DNA of 64,000 nt from Bacteroidota bacterium (GCA_027620655.1 JAQCDS010000006.1:1-64000); one strand, 5' to 3'. Counted from the stretch's first letter, positions 49,533-59,738 are shown. The notes: generated from the letters alone by a model not told the origin. Numbers and translations are program-made.

Positions 49533-50690
49533 ATGATTAAAATCAATACTCAAATAGTCATGAAAAATATAGTATTATTTTCCTTTCTTGCAATCTTTAT
49601 TGCTTGTGGAAAAACAAACAAAGAACCTGCGTCGCTTACAAAACTGAAAGCACAAAAAAGTGATTTAATTGCACAAATTGACAGCTTGAGTCTTGTACTC
49701 AAATCAGTAGATGTAGAAATTTCAAAATTGGACACTCTAAAGCGATTTACTCCAGTCACCGCATTTATGACCGAAACACAAATTTTCAATCATTTTATTG
49801 AAGTTCAAGGAACTATTGAGGCCGATCAAAGTGTTGAGCTCTACCCAGAGAGTGGCGGTAACATTACAAAAATATACGTAAAAGAAGGTCAAAAAGTAGC
49901 TAAAGGTGCTGTTTTGGCGCAAATCGATAATTCCATTATTGAAAGTTCAATTGTTGAACTACAAACTCAATTGGATTTAGCAACAACAACTTTTGAGCGT
50001 CAGCAACGCTTATGGAATCAAAATATTGGTAGTGAAATGCAATTTCTTCAAGCAAAAGCCAAAAAAGAAGGTCTAGAAAACAGCTTGAAAAGTATAAATG
50101 CACAAGCAAAAAAACTAAAAATTGTTGCTCCTTTTTCAGGAATAATCGATGAAATTTTTGGAAAAGTTGGAGGCCTTGCAGTACCTCAAATGCCTGTACT
50201 TCGACTAGTGAATCTAGATAAAATACATGTTGAGAGTGAAGTCACAGAAACTTATTTGAAATCTATAAAAAAAGGCACTGAGGTAGAACTTAATTTTCCA
50301 TCCTTAGACAAAACAATGATTTCCAAAGTTACTCAAGTTGGTAATTTTATCAATCCAAACAACCGGAGTTTCAAGGTACGTGTAGATCTGAATAATACTA
50401 ATAACGACATCAAGGCAAATTTACTTGCAGATGTCAAAATAAAAGACTTTCAGGCCAATGGTATTGTGCTACCAACAACCATTTTACAAAAAGATAGATT
50501 AGGTAAAACATTTGTATTTACACTAAAAAAAGAGGGGGGAGTTTATACAACTCAAAAAACATATGTAAATGTACAAATGACCTACAACAATCAATCGTTT
50601 ATCACGGAGGGGTTAACGAAAAATACGCTTGTGGTAGACAAAGGATCACGACTTATAAAAGCAGATGAAATAGTAACTCTTGTTGATTAA
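49533..50690 (+). CDS. RND efflux periplasmic adaptor (membrane fusion lipoprotein)
   Basis: 385 residues from the ATG at 49533; an ATG at 49560 (MKNIVLFSFLAIFIAC) is also possible. The lipobox FIAC, followed by GKTNKEP, is a lipoprotein signal without the acidic export signal, so it should stay on the inner membrane. A coiled-coil stretch (SLTKLKAQKSDLIAQIDSLSLVLK) precedes the lipoyl-type half (GTIEADQSVELYPESGGNI and VKEGQKVAKGAVLAQID), a hairpin, the second lipoyl half (KIVAPFSGIIDEIFGKVGG) and the beta-barrel and membrane-proximal domains (VRVDLNN). It bridges the RND pump and the TolC channel. It lies 11 bases after tolC and 6 before the pump. Confidence 0.93.
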   Translation: MIKINTQIVMKNIVLFSFLAIFIACGKTNKEPASLTKLKAQKSDLIAQIDSLSLVLKSVDVEISKLDTLKRFTPVTAFMTETQIFNHFIEVQGTIEADQSVELYPESGGNITKIYVKEGQKVAKGAVLAQIDNSIIESSIVELQTQLDLATTTFERQQRLWNQNIGSEMQFLQAKAKKEGLENSLKSINAQAKKLKIVAPFSGIIDEIFGKVGGLAVPQMPVLRLVNLDKIHVESEVTETYLKSIKKGTEVELNFPSLDKTMISKVTQVGNFINPNNRSFKVRVDLNNTNNDIKANLLADVKIKDFQANGIVLPTTILQKDRLGKTFVFTLKKEGGVYTTQKTYVNVQMTYNNQSFITEGLTKNTLVVDKGSRLIKADEIVTLVD

Positions 50691-50696
50691 ATAGGT

Positions 50697-53600
50697 ATGA
50701 GTACAAAAACAAACAAAGAATTTAAGCTCTCTTCTTGGGCGATTTCAAATAAATCAACAGTCGCAGTAATTACATTAATTGTTGTTCTTGGTGGGTTACT
50801 TTCTTATACCAGTATGCCTCGAGAGAATTTTCCAGAAATAATTGTACCACAAATCTATGTTGGAACGCCATACCCTGGAAATTCTGCATTAGATGTCGAA
50901 AAACTGATTACAAAACGATTTGAAAAAGAAATAAATTCCATTACTGGAGTTGATAAAATTACCTCAAACTCCATTCAAGGATACTCGAGTATTAATGTTG
51001 AATTTAATTTTGATATCACCCCCTCTGAGGCCTTACAAAAGGTCAAGGATAAGGTCGATATTGCAATGGCAGACAAGGATTTCCCAAAAGATTTACCGAC
51101 AGAACCTAGCATCACCGAAATGAATTTTAGTGAACAAATGCCTATTATGAACATCAATCTTTCTGGAGATTTTTCAATGGATCAACTTAAAGAATATGGT
51201 GAGCATTTGGAAGATGAGATTGAAAAATTAGCTGAAATTTCTAGTGTAGATATTCGTGGTATTCAAGAAAAAGAACTGGAAGTTGCTGTTGATTTATATA
51301 AAATGGAAGCTTCAAAAATTAGTTTTAATGATATAGAAAATGCAATTGCTTTTGAAAACCGAAGTGTGTCTGGTGGCGATATTCTCGAAAATGGAACACG
51401 ACGAACTGTTCGTGTGGTTGGAGAATTTAAAGATCCTCTTGGAGTAAAAAATATTATTGTCAAAAGTGAAAAAGGCAACATTGTTTACCTTCGTGATATT
51501 GCAGAAGTCCAATTTAAAGAGCAAGAAAAACAAAGTTACGCCAGAGAATATTCACAGCCTGTTGTGATGTTAGATGTCAAAAAAAGAAGTGGACAAAATT
51601 TACTTAAAGCCTCCTCAAAAATAGATGCAATAATTGAAGAATCTAAAGCAAGTGTATTCCCGGACAATCTGGTAATTTCAAAAACAAACGATCAGTCTAA
51701 CGATACCAGAACCATGGTAGCCGACTTGGAAAACAGCATCGTTCTTGGGGTTATTTTGGTCGTTGCAGTGCTTTACTTTTTCTTAGGATTTAGAAATGCT
51801 TTATTTGTAGGAATAGCAATTCCGTTATCAATGTTTCTTTCTTTTATTATCTTAAGTTCAATAGGGGTAACCCTCAACACTATGGTATTGTTTTCGCTAG
51901 TTATTGCACTAGGGATGTTGGTAGATAATGGTATTGTGGTTGTAGAAAACGTCTATCGTTTAATGGACGAAGGCATGCCTAGAATGAAAGCTGCAAAACT
52001 TGGTGTTGGCGAAGTCGCTTTGCCTATTATTGCTTCAACGGCTACAACCCTAGCTGCATTTTTTCCACTTATTTTGTGGGACGGTATTATTGGAAAATTT
52101 ATGCAATGGTTGCCCATAACACTTATTATTGTACTCAGTTCTTCGTTGTTTGTGGCATTGGTCATCAACCCTATGTTGATTTCACTTTACATGAAAATTA
52201 CACCAAAAAAAGACAAGGTAACTTTCGTCAATAAATTGGAAAATATTTATGAAAAATTCCTCATAAAAAACTTGAAAGGCAAAAAGCCATATGCTATTGT
52301 TGTTGGCACATTTGCGCTACTTTTTGTAGCCATTGGGCTTATGAGTACTTTTCCGCCCAAAGTTTTGTTTTTTCCAAATACTGAAGCCAAACAAGTGTTT
52401 GTATTTATAGAATATCCTATTGGTACAGATATCGAAGACACCAATTTACTTTCTAAAAGAATTGAAGCAGATATTGAAAATCATCTTAAAAAATATGAAA
52501 AAGACGGGGAGAATTTTTTAGTAACTTCTGTTATTGGTCAAGTTGGCGAAGGCACTTCCGATCCGAGTAAAGGGCAATCGGGTGGAAATACACCAAACAA
52601 AGCAAGAATTACTGTTGATTTTGTAAAATTTCAAGACCGCCAAGGCGTTAATTCTGAGCAAGTTTTGATTGATATTCGAAATGTCATAAATAATTATCCT
52701 GGTGTAAGTATCGTTGTAGATAAACCTGCCGATGGCCCTCCAACAGGCTCTCCTATTAATTTAGAAATTAAAGGCGATGATTATGAGTTAATTCTAGAGA
52801 CGGCCAACAACTTAAAAGCATTTATAAATGCGGCCAATATTCCAGGTATTGAAGAACTAAAACTCGATATTGATCAAGGGAAACCCGAACTATTAGTCAG
52901 TGTTGACCGTCAAAAAGCAAGACGACTCGGTGTTTCAACAGGTCAAATTGGTGCCAACCTTAGAACAGCGCTTTATGGAAAAGAAGTGTCTACATACAAA
53001 GACCTAACTGATGACTATCCCATTAATATCCGTTTAAATGAAAAATTCAGATATAAAAGAACAGCATTGTTAAATCAAAAAATAACATTTAGAGATCAAG
53101 GCAGTGGGCAGATAAAACAAGTCCCAATTTCGGCCATTGCCACGACCGAAAACCAATCGAGTTTTAGTGCTGTAAAACGTATTGATTTGGATCGTGTTGT
53201 AACGCTCTACTCCAATGTCCTTAACGACTATAACCCCACACAAGTCAATGACAATATTCGTGAATTGATAACGGATTTTGAAATCCCAAAAGGCGTCAAT
53301 ATCAACTTTACGGGCGAACAAGAAAAGCAAGCCAAAGAAATGGCTTTTCTAAGCAAAGCCCTTCTTATTGCGGTCTCAATTATATTTCTCATTTTGGTGG
53401 CACAATTCAACTCTGCAACAACACCAATTATTATTTCTATATCGGTGTTTTTAAGTCTAATTGGTGTCCTATTTGGCTTACTTATTTTTAGAATGGATTT
53501 TGTGATTTTGATGACAATGATTGGAATCATTTCATTGGCTGGAATTGTGGTAAACAATGCCATAGTTCTTATTGATTATATCAATTTGATTATTGCTAGA

Positions 53601-53954
53601 AAACGAAAAGAATTGAACCTCAATTCATCTGAAAAACTCAGCTCTTCTCAGCTTTTGGAATGTGTGGTTGAAGGCGGAAAAACGCGTCTTAGACCGGTGC
53701 TTCTTACAGCAATGACTACAATTTTGGGACTTTTGCCATTAGCACTTGGAATTAATATCAATTTCAAAACACTGGTGACAGAACTGAACCCTAATTTTTA
53801 TATAGGAGGAGAAAATGTAGCTTTTTGGGGGCCAATGGGCTGGGCCATCATTTATGGTCTTACTTTTGCTACCTTCCTTACCCTGGTTGTTGTCCCAATT
53901 TTGTATTATTTAATCAATAAAATAAAAACCAAAAAAGTGAATGTTGCCTCTTAG
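50697..53954 (+). CDS. RND multidrug-type efflux transporter (AcrB/HAE superfamily)
   Basis: 1085 residues from an ATG, with 12 membrane helices in two repeats, each followed by a large periplasmic loop. The pump expels small molecules using proton-motive force. Helix 4 reads LGMLVDNGIVVVENVY: Asp410 corresponds to AcrB Asp407, but the AcrB Asp408 position is Asn411. Helix 10 reads GIVVNNAIVLIDYI: the AcrB Lys940 position is Asn953. This relay variant occurs in other non-proteobacterial RND pumps, so it is not a defect in itself. The C-terminus is short and basic (INKIKTKKVNVAS). It is the last gene of tetR-tolC-adaptor-pump. Substrates are unknown. Confidence 0.93.
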   Translation: MSTKTNKEFKLSSWAISNKSTVAVITLIVVLGGLLSYTSMPRENFPEIIVPQIYVGTPYPGNSALDVEKLITKRFEKEINSITGVDKITSNSIQGYSSINVEFNFDITPSEALQKVKDKVDIAMADKDFPKDLPTEPSITEMNFSEQMPIMNINLSGDFSMDQLKEYGEHLEDEIEKLAEISSVDIRGIQEKELEVAVDLYKMEASKISFNDIENAIAFENRSVSGGDILENGTRRTVRVVGEFKDPLGVKNIIVKSEKGNIVYLRDIAEVQFKEQEKQSYAREYSQPVVMLDVKKRSGQNLLKASSKIDAIIEESKASVFPDNLVISKTNDQSNDTRTMVADLENSIVLGVILVVAVLYFFLGFRNALFVGIAIPLSMFLSFIILSSIGVTLNTMVLFSLVIALGMLVDNGIVVVENVYRLMDEGMPRMKAAKLGVGEVALPIIASTATTLAAFFPLILWDGIIGKFMQWLPITLIIVLSSSLFVALVINPMLISLYMKITPKKDKVTFVNKLENIYEKFLIKNLKGKKPYAIVVGTFALLFVAIGLMSTFPPKVLFFPNTEAKQVFVFIEYPIGTDIEDTNLLSKRIEADIENHLKKYEKDGENFLVTSVIGQVGEGTSDPSKGQSGGNTPNKARITVDFVKFQDRQGVNSEQVLIDIRNVINNYPGVSIVVDKPADGPPTGSPINLEIKGDDYELILETANNLKAFINAANIPGIEELKLDIDQGKPELLVSVDRQKARRLGVSTGQIGANLRTALYGKEVSTYKDLTDDYPINIRLNEKFRYKRTALLNQKITFRDQGSGQIKQVPISAIATTENQSSFSAVKRIDLDRVVTLYSNVLNDYNPTQVNDNIRELITDFEIPKGVNINFTGEQEKQAKEMAFLSKALLIAVSIIFLILVAQFNSATTPIIISISVFLSLIGVLFGLLIFRMDFVILMTMIGIISLAGIVVNNAIVLIDYINLIIARKRKELNLNSSEKLSSSQLLECVVEGGKTRLRPVLLTAMTTILGLLPLALGININFKTLVTELNPNFYIGGENVAFWGPMGWAIIYGLTFATFLTLVVVPILYYLINKIKTKKVNVAS

Positions 53955-53960
53955 AAGTCC

Positions 53961-53989
53961 TTTCTTTTAATATAATAATGTTAAATTTG
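53961..53989 (+). promoter_or_regulatory. Candidate promoter of aspS
   Basis: TAAATTTG at 53982-53989 (full TAnnTTTG match), with TTTC 17 bases upstream (one mismatch). The box ends 18 bases before the aspS ATG. Confidence 0.6.
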
Positions 53990-54007
53990 CCCAACTAAAC
54001 GAATTAA

Positions 54008-55753
54008 ATGTACAGAACGCATCATTGTGGTGAACTTAGAGCATCACATATCAACAAAAAAGTAACCCTTTCTGGTTGGGTTCAAAAATCTAGAGACAAA
54101 GGATTTGTAGCATGGGTAGATCTACGAGATCGCTATGGGATTACACAACTTGTTTTTGATGCGGATCGTACGGATGAAAAACTGATGGAAGTGGCCAGAA
54201 ATTTAGGCCGTGAATATGTCATTCAAATTACAGGAAAAGTAATTGAGCGTGCTTCAAAAAATCCAAATATTGAAACTGGAGATATCGAAATTTTGGTAGA
54301 AGCGCTTAAAATTCTAAACCCCGCAGAAGTACCCCCTTTTACCATTGAAGACAACACAGACGGCGGCGAAGAACTTCGCATGAAATACCGCTATTTGGAC
54401 ATTCGTCGAAATCCTGTCAAAAACAACTTGATTTTTAGACATAAGGTCACACAAGAAGTTCGCAATTATTTATCTTCAATAGATTTTATTGAAATAGAGA
54501 CGCCCTATTTAATAAAGTCCACACCAGAAGGTGCTCGAGACTTTGTTGTTCCTAGCAGAATGAATGAAGGGCAGTTTTATGCACTTCCACAATCGCCACA
54601 AACGTTCAAACAACTTTTGATGGTTGGAGGAATGGACAAATATTTTCAAATTGTAAAATGCTTTAGAGATGAAGATTTACGTGCCGATCGTCAACCAGAA
54701 TTTACGCAAATTGATTGCGAAATGGCTTTTGTACAACAAGAAGATGTACTCCAAAGTTTTGAGGGGCTTACGCGCCACTTGCTCAAAACTATCAATGGCG
54801 TTGAAGTTGATGCTTTCCCACGCATGAGCTATGATGAAGCGATGAAAACCTATGGCAATGACAAACCAGACATTCGTTTTGGAATGAAATTTGGCGAGCT
54901 CAACACTATGGCGCAACACAAAGATTTTAACGTTTTTAATAGCGCAGAACTCGTTGTTGGTATTGCAGTGCCGGGTGGTAATTCGTATTCTCGAAAAGAA
55001 ATTGATAAGCTCATTGATTGGGTAAAACGACCTCAAATTGGCGCTCTTGGTATGGTGTATGTGCGTTGCAATGATGACGGCACATACAAATCATCTGTAG
55101 ATAAATTTTATGATCAAACAGATTTGAGCCAATGGGCCAAGGCTACAAATGCTAAAGCAGGAGATTTAATTTGTGTTCTTTCTGGAAAAACCAGCGCAGT
55201 TCGTGCGCAGCTCAGCGCACTTCGAATGGAACTTGCAGAGCGTCTTAATCTTAGAAATCCTAAAGAATTTGCACCGCTGTGGATAACCGATTTTCCTTTA
55301 TTAGAATGGGACGAAGATACGCAGCGCTATCATGCAATGCACCACCCTTTTACAGCACCAAAACCAGAAGACATCAAATTGTTGGATACAGACCCAGGAG
55401 CCGTAAAAGCCAATGCTTATGATTTAGTTTTAAACGGAAACGAAATTGGAGGGGGATCTATCCGAATTCACGACAAAGAAACCCAATCGTTAATGTTCGA
55501 CCACTTAGGATTTACAAAAGAACAAGCAAAAGCACAATTTGGATTCTTAATGAATGCCTTCGAGTATGGAGCGCCACCGCATGGCGGAATTGCTTTTGGT
55601 TTAGATCGATTGGTTGCTATATTAGGTGGAGCAGAAACCATACGAGATTTTATTGCGTTCCCAAAAAACAACTCTGGCCGAGATGTCATGATTGATGCGC
55701 CTGCACCAATTGATCAGCATCAATTGGACGAGCTAGGACTAAAAATAAAATAA
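54008..55753 (+). CDS. aspS: Aspartyl-tRNA synthetase
   Basis: 581 residues from an ATG. Class II synthetase charging tRNA-Asp. The N-terminal OB anticodon-binding domain ([26 protein letters not shown]), motif 1 ([25 protein letters not shown]), motif 2 ([20 protein letters not shown]), a bacterial GAD insertion domain (about 290-400), and motif 3 ([21 protein letters not shown]) are all present. The length is normal for the bacterial type. Whether it is discriminating or also charges tRNA-Asn is not decided by this reading. It has its own promoter after the RND operon and is followed 13 bases on by a small membrane protein gene. Confidence 0.97.
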   Translation: MYRTHHCGELRASHINKKVTLSGWVQKSRDKGFVAWVDLRDRYGITQLVFDADRTDEKLMEVARNLGREYVIQITGKVIERASKNPNIETGDIEILVEALKILNPAEVPPFTIEDNTDGGEELRMKYRYLDIRRNPVKNNLIFRHKVTQEVRNYLSSIDFIEIETPYLIKSTPEGARDFVVPSRMNEGQFYALPQSPQTFKQLLMVGGMDKYFQIVKCFRDEDLRADRQPEFTQIDCEMAFVQQEDVLQSFEGLTRHLLKTINGVEVDAFPRMSYDEAMKTYGNDKPDIRFGMKFGELNTMAQHKDFNVFNSAELVVGIAVPGGNSYSRKEIDKLIDWVKRPQIGALGMVYVRCNDDGTYKSSVDKFYDQTDLSQWAKATNAKAGDLICVLSGKTSAVRAQLSALRMELAERLNLRNPKEFAPLWITDFPLLEWDEDTQRYHAMHHPFTAPKPEDIKLLDTDPGAVKANAYDLVLNGNEIGGGSIRIHDKETQSLMFDHLGFTKEQAKAQFGFLMNAFEYGAPPHGGIAFGLDRLVAILGGAETIRDFIAFPKNNSGRDVMIDAPAPIDQHQLDELGLKIK

Positions 55754-55766
55754 CAAATCAATCCTG

Positions 55767-56030
55767 ATGAAGTATTTAATTTGGTTACTATTTATTTCTG
55801 CCATTGGAAGTATTTTTTTTGGCTTTAGTTTTCCCGACTCAAATACTACAGATGCTACCATAAAAGCGCAAGAAATTGCCCTTTCTGAAAAACTCATTGG
55901 GTTTGGTGTAGCAGGTCTTTTTTTGGTTGTCTTCCCTCTTTTTTCATACTACCGTTGGAAAGACAAAAACGTATCTGATTATATGCTCAATAAAGAAAAT
56001 ATTGAGAAAATGCGCGAATTTGATGATTAA
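55767..56030 (+). CDS. Small two-helix membrane protein, unknown function
   Basis: 87 residues from an ATG. An N-terminal helix (YLIWLLFISAIGSIFFGFSF), a short polar loop (PDSNTTDATIKAQEIALSEKL), a second helix (IGFGVAGLFLVVFPLFSYY) and a charged cytoplasmic tail (RWKDKNVSDYMLNKENIEKMREFDD). I do not recognise a family function. Because it has a complete start, two good helices, low-G+C codon usage like its neighbours and close spacing behind aspS, I take it as a real gene cotranscribed with aspS. It converges with tadA across a gap of 5 bases. Confidence 0.8.
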   Translation: MKYLIWLLFISAIGSIFFGFSFPDSNTTDATIKAQEIALSEKLIGFGVAGLFLVVFPLFSYYRWKDKNVSDYMLNKENIEKMREFDD

Positions 56031-56035
56031 AATTC

Positions 56036-56485
56036 TTAGGACAAGTTTCGTTTTTCAATAAAAAAACGCTTCAGCAATGTGGACGCTTCATCAGCCAAAA
56101 CACCTGCAGTAATTTTTGTTTTTGGGTGTAATTTTGTTCCCATAACTTCACACCCTCGCTCATGGTCTTTTGCAGCAAAAACAATCCGTGAAATCTGACT
56201 CCAATACAATGCGCCAGCACACATTTGACAAGGTTCTAGAGTAACATATAATGTGCAATCATGTAAAAATTTTCCGCCTAAATAATTAGATGCAGCAGTA
56301 ATGGCTTGCATTTCGGCATGGGCCGTAACGTCATTTAAAAGTTCTGTCAAATTATGTGCTCTTGCAATAATTTGATTATTGACAACAATTACAGCTCCTA
56401 CGGGAACTTCACCTCTCTTAAAAGCATATTCAGCTTCGGTTAAAGCTTTTTTCATAAAATAGGTGTCATCAAATAGTTCTTCCAT
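56036..56485 (-). CDS. tadA: tRNA-specific adenosine deaminase (TadA-like nucleoside deaminase)
   Basis: 149 residues from an ATG. It converts A34 of tRNA-Arg(ACG) to inosine. The zinc cytidine-deaminase fold shows HAE at 56-58 (His56 ligand, Glu58 proton shuttle) and PCQMC at 85-89 (two Cys ligands). The TadA-specific AHNLTELLNDVTAHAEMQAI and ALYWSQISRIVFAAKDHERGC are present. The length is right. A closely related free guanine/cytosine deaminase would be the alternative, but the N-terminal FMKKALTEAEYAFKRGEVPVGAV fits TadA best. Confidence 0.92.
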   Translation of the reverse strand: MEELFDDTYFMKKALTEAEYAFKRGEVPVGAVIVVNNQIIARAHNLTELLNDVTAHAEMQAITAASNYLGGKFLHDCTLYVTLEPCQMCAGALYWSQISRIVFAAKDHERGCEVMGTKLHPKTKITAGVLADEASTLLKRFFIEKRNLS

Positions 56486-56601
56486 AAAGTCAACTGCCCT
56501 TAGATAAACTCAAAACGTTCAAAAGAAGCAAATTAGCCAATCTATATAAACATCTAAGTATTAAATCTCGATTATCGAGCAAAAATACAATTTCAATCTT
56601 G

Positions 56602-56609
56602 TATTTTTG
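56602..56609 (+). promoter_or_regulatory. TAnnTTTG box abutting the dxs start
   Basis: TATTTTTG, then TAGT, then the GTG at 56614. There is no TTTG at the -33 distance. Confidence 0.45.
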
Positions 56610-56613
56610 TAGT

Positions 56614-58365
56614 GTGCAAAAAAAATTAATTGACCATATCATTCATCCCAAAGATGTACGGGCACTTCAAGTTGAAGAGTTGCCAAGACTTGCACAAGAA
56701 TTAAGACATTTTATCATTGAAATCGTGGCCTCTAAGGAAGGACATTTGGGCGCAAGCTTAGGCGTTGTAGAGCTTACCATTGCATTGCACTATGTTTTTC
56801 AAACCCCTGAAGATGTACTGATTTGGGACGTAGGCCATCAGGCCTATGGTCATAAAATATTGACTGGACGTAAAGCAGAATTTCATACCAACAGGCAATA
56901 TGGCGGACTTAGTGGGTTTCCAAAACGCGACGAAAGTCCTTTTGATATTTTTGGTACTGGTCATGCATCAACATCCATTTCTGCAGCACTTGGAATGGCC
57001 ATTGCAAGTCAGCTCAAAGAAGTTCAAAAACATCATATTGCGATTATTGGAGACGCCTCTATTGCTGGCGGAATGGCTTTTGAAGGCCTAAATCATGCAG
57101 GAGTGACCAATGCAAATTTATTGGTCATTCTAAATGATAACGCTATTGGAATTGACCCTAGTGTTGGCGCACTCAAGCAATATTTAACGAATGTTAAAAA
57201 AGGAAATCAAAAAGAAGATAATATTTTTGAAGCTTTAAATTTTGAATATTCTGGACCAGTTGATGGGCATGATATTGAAGCTTTAATCTTAGAACTGAAG
57301 CGGCTCAAAAAAATTGAAGGCCCAAAGTTTTTGCATGTGATTACCACCAAAGGAAAAGGATTAAAACAAGCCGAGGACAATCAAGTTGTGTACCATGCTC
57401 CTGGAAAATTTAATGCTCAAACTGGAGATTTGATTTCATCCAACAAAGAAAATAGCCCTCCAAAATTTCAAGATGTTTTTGGTAAAACTCTTGTAGAACT
57501 TGCCACAAAAAATAAAAATATTGTCGGTATTACCCCGGCTATGCCCACTGGAAGCTCTCTTAAATTTATGATGGAAGCTTTTCCAAAACGTGCTTTTGAC
57601 GTTGGTATTGCTGAGCAACATGCGGTCACTTTAGCAGCTGGAATGGCTACGCAAGGCTTAATCCCTTTTTGTGCCATTTACTCAACTTTTTTACAACGTG
57701 CATATGACCAAGTGATTCATGATGTAGCGTTACAAAACCTTCCTGTTGTTTTTTGTTTAGATCGGGCTGGACTTGTTGGGCAAGACGGAGCAACACATCA
57801 TGGTGTTTTTGATATGGCCTATTTGAGATGTATTCCAAATCTTATCATTGTTGCGCCTAGAAACGAACAAGAATTGCGAAATATAATGTATTCGGCTCAG
57901 CAAGGATTGAAGCACCCTATTGCTATCCGTTATCCTAGAGGACGTGGATTGGTAACCAACTGGAAATCCAAATTTGAATCGATTGCAATCGGAAAAGGCG
58001 AGCAACTTAAAGCGGGCCAAAAAATTGCTATCCTCTCTGTTGGTGCTATTGCAAATAATGTCCAAAATGCTATTGAATCACTTTCTGTTTCTCATTATGA
58101 TATGCGTTTTATTAAACCTCTTGATGAGGCATTATTAAAAGATATTTTTAAAACATACGATACAATTGTTACAGTAGAAAATGGCACAAAACATGGTGGG
58201 TTTGGGAGTGCTGTTTTGGAGTTTGCAGCACAACATAACTATAAAAATACGATTTATATCAAGGGTATTCCAGATGAATTTATAGAACATGGCAGTACAG
58301 AAGAGCTTCAAAAAGAAGTGGAACTGGATGCGGATAGTTTGAAAACGTTTATTTTGTCTCTGTAG
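56614..58365 (+). CDS. dxs: 1-deoxy-D-xylulose-5-phosphate synthase
   Basis: 583 residues from a GTG at 56614. The longer frame starts with TTG at 56599, upstream of a promoter box; no in-frame ATG exists near, and the GTG puts the family N-terminus (QKKLIDHIIHPKDVRALQ) at the right place. It condenses pyruvate and glyceraldehyde-3-phosphate, the first step of the MEP isoprenoid pathway. TPP motifs: GHLGASLGVVELTIALHY, WDVGHQAYGHKILTGR, GDASIAGGMAFEGLNHAG and NDNAIGIDPSVG; the second half has FDVGIAEQHAVTLAAGMA and DRAGLVGQDGATHHGVFD. It is slightly shorter than the E. coli enzyme, which is usual in this phylum. It feeds the polyprenyl synthase at 46478. Confidence 0.94.
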   Translation: MQKKLIDHIIHPKDVRALQVEELPRLAQELRHFIIEIVASKEGHLGASLGVVELTIALHYVFQTPEDVLIWDVGHQAYGHKILTGRKAEFHTNRQYGGLSGFPKRDESPFDIFGTGHASTSISAALGMAIASQLKEVQKHHIAIIGDASIAGGMAFEGLNHAGVTNANLLVILNDNAIGIDPSVGALKQYLTNVKKGNQKEDNIFEALNFEYSGPVDGHDIEALILELKRLKKIEGPKFLHVITTKGKGLKQAEDNQVVYHAPGKFNAQTGDLISSNKENSPPKFQDVFGKTLVELATKNKNIVGITPAMPTGSSLKFMMEAFPKRAFDVGIAEQHAVTLAAGMATQGLIPFCAIYSTFLQRAYDQVIHDVALQNLPVVFCLDRAGLVGQDGATHHGVFDMAYLRCIPNLIIVAPRNEQELRNIMYSAQQGLKHPIAIRYPRGRGLVTNWKSKFESIAIGKGEQLKAGQKIAILSVGAIANNVQNAIESLSVSHYDMRFIKPLDEALLKDIFKTYDTIVTVENGTKHGGFGSAVLEFAAQHNYKNTIYIKGIPDEFIEHGSTEELQKEVELDADSLKTFILSL

Positions 58366-58385
58366 GTTATCTGATTGTTCTCAAC

Positions 58386-59738
58386 CTAAAACACCATCCC
58401 TTTGAGTTTCTTGTAAGTTAAAATCGCTTTTCGATCTGAATACGAAGCGACCACAGAACATACCCCCATTAAACGGTCGTACAAGTTTTGGTGTTGAAGT
58501 TCCATTTCAGCTGGCAACAATTTCATTAGAAGTGTGTCATAACTGCTGGCTTTATTAGTATAAGAATTATTTACCGCCGTTGTGAAACGTAAAAGCAATT
58601 CATTGATGATTTCAAAACCAGAAATTTCCTTGTCTATCACCTCTTCAGCATTATAAATTCGTTCTACACTCAATTTAATAATGTCATTAATTTGTGCTTG
58701 AAATTGACTTTTTTCTAAAAGTGAAACATCAAAAGTTCCATCTAAAAGAGACGTTTCATTTTTTATAAATACGGAAACCGCATCTTCAATAAGAGTACTA
58801 ATCGCCAAAGCGCGCAAATAACTTACTCTCGCTTTGGTCGTTGGAAGCGCGTTATACTTTTTTGTTTGTATTTTATTGCGTACTAAATTGATCAAGTATT
58901 CTAAAGCAAATTCTTCTTCTATAAGGCCAAGATTGATCCCATCTTCAAAGTCAATAATGGTGTAGCAAATATCGTCTGCAGCCTCAACCAAATAGGCCAA
59001 AGGATGTCTAAAATAAGATGATTTTGAAGTGCTTTGACTTACTAATCCTAATTCGTTGGCAACTTCTGAAAAAATAGTTTTTTGGCTCTGAAAAAAACCA
59101 TATTTCTTGCAAGCAATATGCGGACTAGGTTTTTTGGGGAGAGAGGCTTTTGGGTATTTTGTGAAAGCGCCCAAAGTAGCATAGCTTAGGCGAAGGCCAC
59201 CTGGTTGTCCTTGCTGATTTTGTGTTAAAATTTTGAATCCATTAGCATTCCCTTCAAATGAACAGAGGTCTTCGTATTCTTCTGCGGATAATTTTGATTT
59301 ATGAATTTTTCCAAATCCTTCTTTAAAAAAATGCCCAATAGCTTTTTCTCCTGAGTGCCCAAAAGGCGGATTTCCAATATCATGAGCTAATGCAGCGGCG
59401 GCAACGATAGCGCCAAAATCATTGGGTTTGTATCCATGTATTTCATGCAATGCAGGATGCTTTTCTAAGATTTTTACGCCCGCTTTTCTGCCTAAAGATC
59501 GCGCTACAACACTCACTTCGAGACTGTGTGTAAGGCGGGTGTGCACAAAATCTGTTGACGAAAGCGGAATCACCTGGGTTTTGTCTTGTAAGCTTCTAAA
59601 TTCTGGAGAGAATATTATACGATCATAATCGACATCAAAACCTAGTCGTGTTTCATCTTGTTCGTTACGTAAGCGCTTGTTGGTATCGCCTTGACGCTTT
59701 AACGATAATAGTTGTTCCCAATTCATGTTTTTACTCAT
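58386..59738 (-). CDS. dgt: Deoxyguanosinetriphosphate triphosphohydrolase (dGTPase)
   Basis: 450 residues from an ATG; a second ATG at 59726 (MNWEQLLSLKR) is also plausible. It cleaves dNTPs to nucleoside and tripolyphosphate, controlling dGTP pools. HD-domain residues: His66 and His71 in FVHTRLTHSLEVSVVARSLG, the HD pair 119-120 in ALAHDIGNPPFGHSGEKAIGHFF, and a later Asp in LVEAADDICYTIIDFEDGINLGL. The start RNEQDETRLGFDVDYDRIIFSPEFRSLQDKTQV is the dGTPase signature (reported here as DYDRIIFSPEFRSLQDKTQV). It converges with dxs, and the two stop codons lie in a small TAGGTT / AACCTA inverted repeat. Confidence 0.94.
   Translation of the reverse strand: MSKNMNWEQLLSLKRQGDTNKRLRNEQDETRLGFDVDYDRIIFSPEFRSLQDKTQVIPLSSTDFVHTRLTHSLEVSVVARSLGRKAGVKILEKHPALHEIHGYKPNDFGAIVAAAALAHDIGNPPFGHSGEKAIGHFFKEGFGKIHKSKLSAEEYEDLCSFEGNANGFKILTQNQQGQPGGLRLSYATLGAFTKYPKASLPKKPSPHIACKKYGFFQSQKTIFSEVANELGLVSQSTSKSSYFRHPLAYLVEAADDICYTIIDFEDGINLGLIEEEFALEYLINLVRNKIQTKKYNALPTTKARVSYLRALAISTLIEDAVSVFIKNETSLLDGTFDVSLLEKSQFQAQINDIIKLSVERIYNAEEVIDKEISGFEIINELLLRFTTAVNNSYTNKASSYDTLLMKLLPAEMELQHQNLYDRLMGVCSVVASYSDRKAILTYKKLKGMVF

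Noticed and set aside
58363-58388. Inverted repeat TAGGTT / AACCTA between dxs and dgt as a terminator
   Set aside because: Only 6 bp with a 14-nt loop and no proper T run; it arises largely from the two convergent stop codons.
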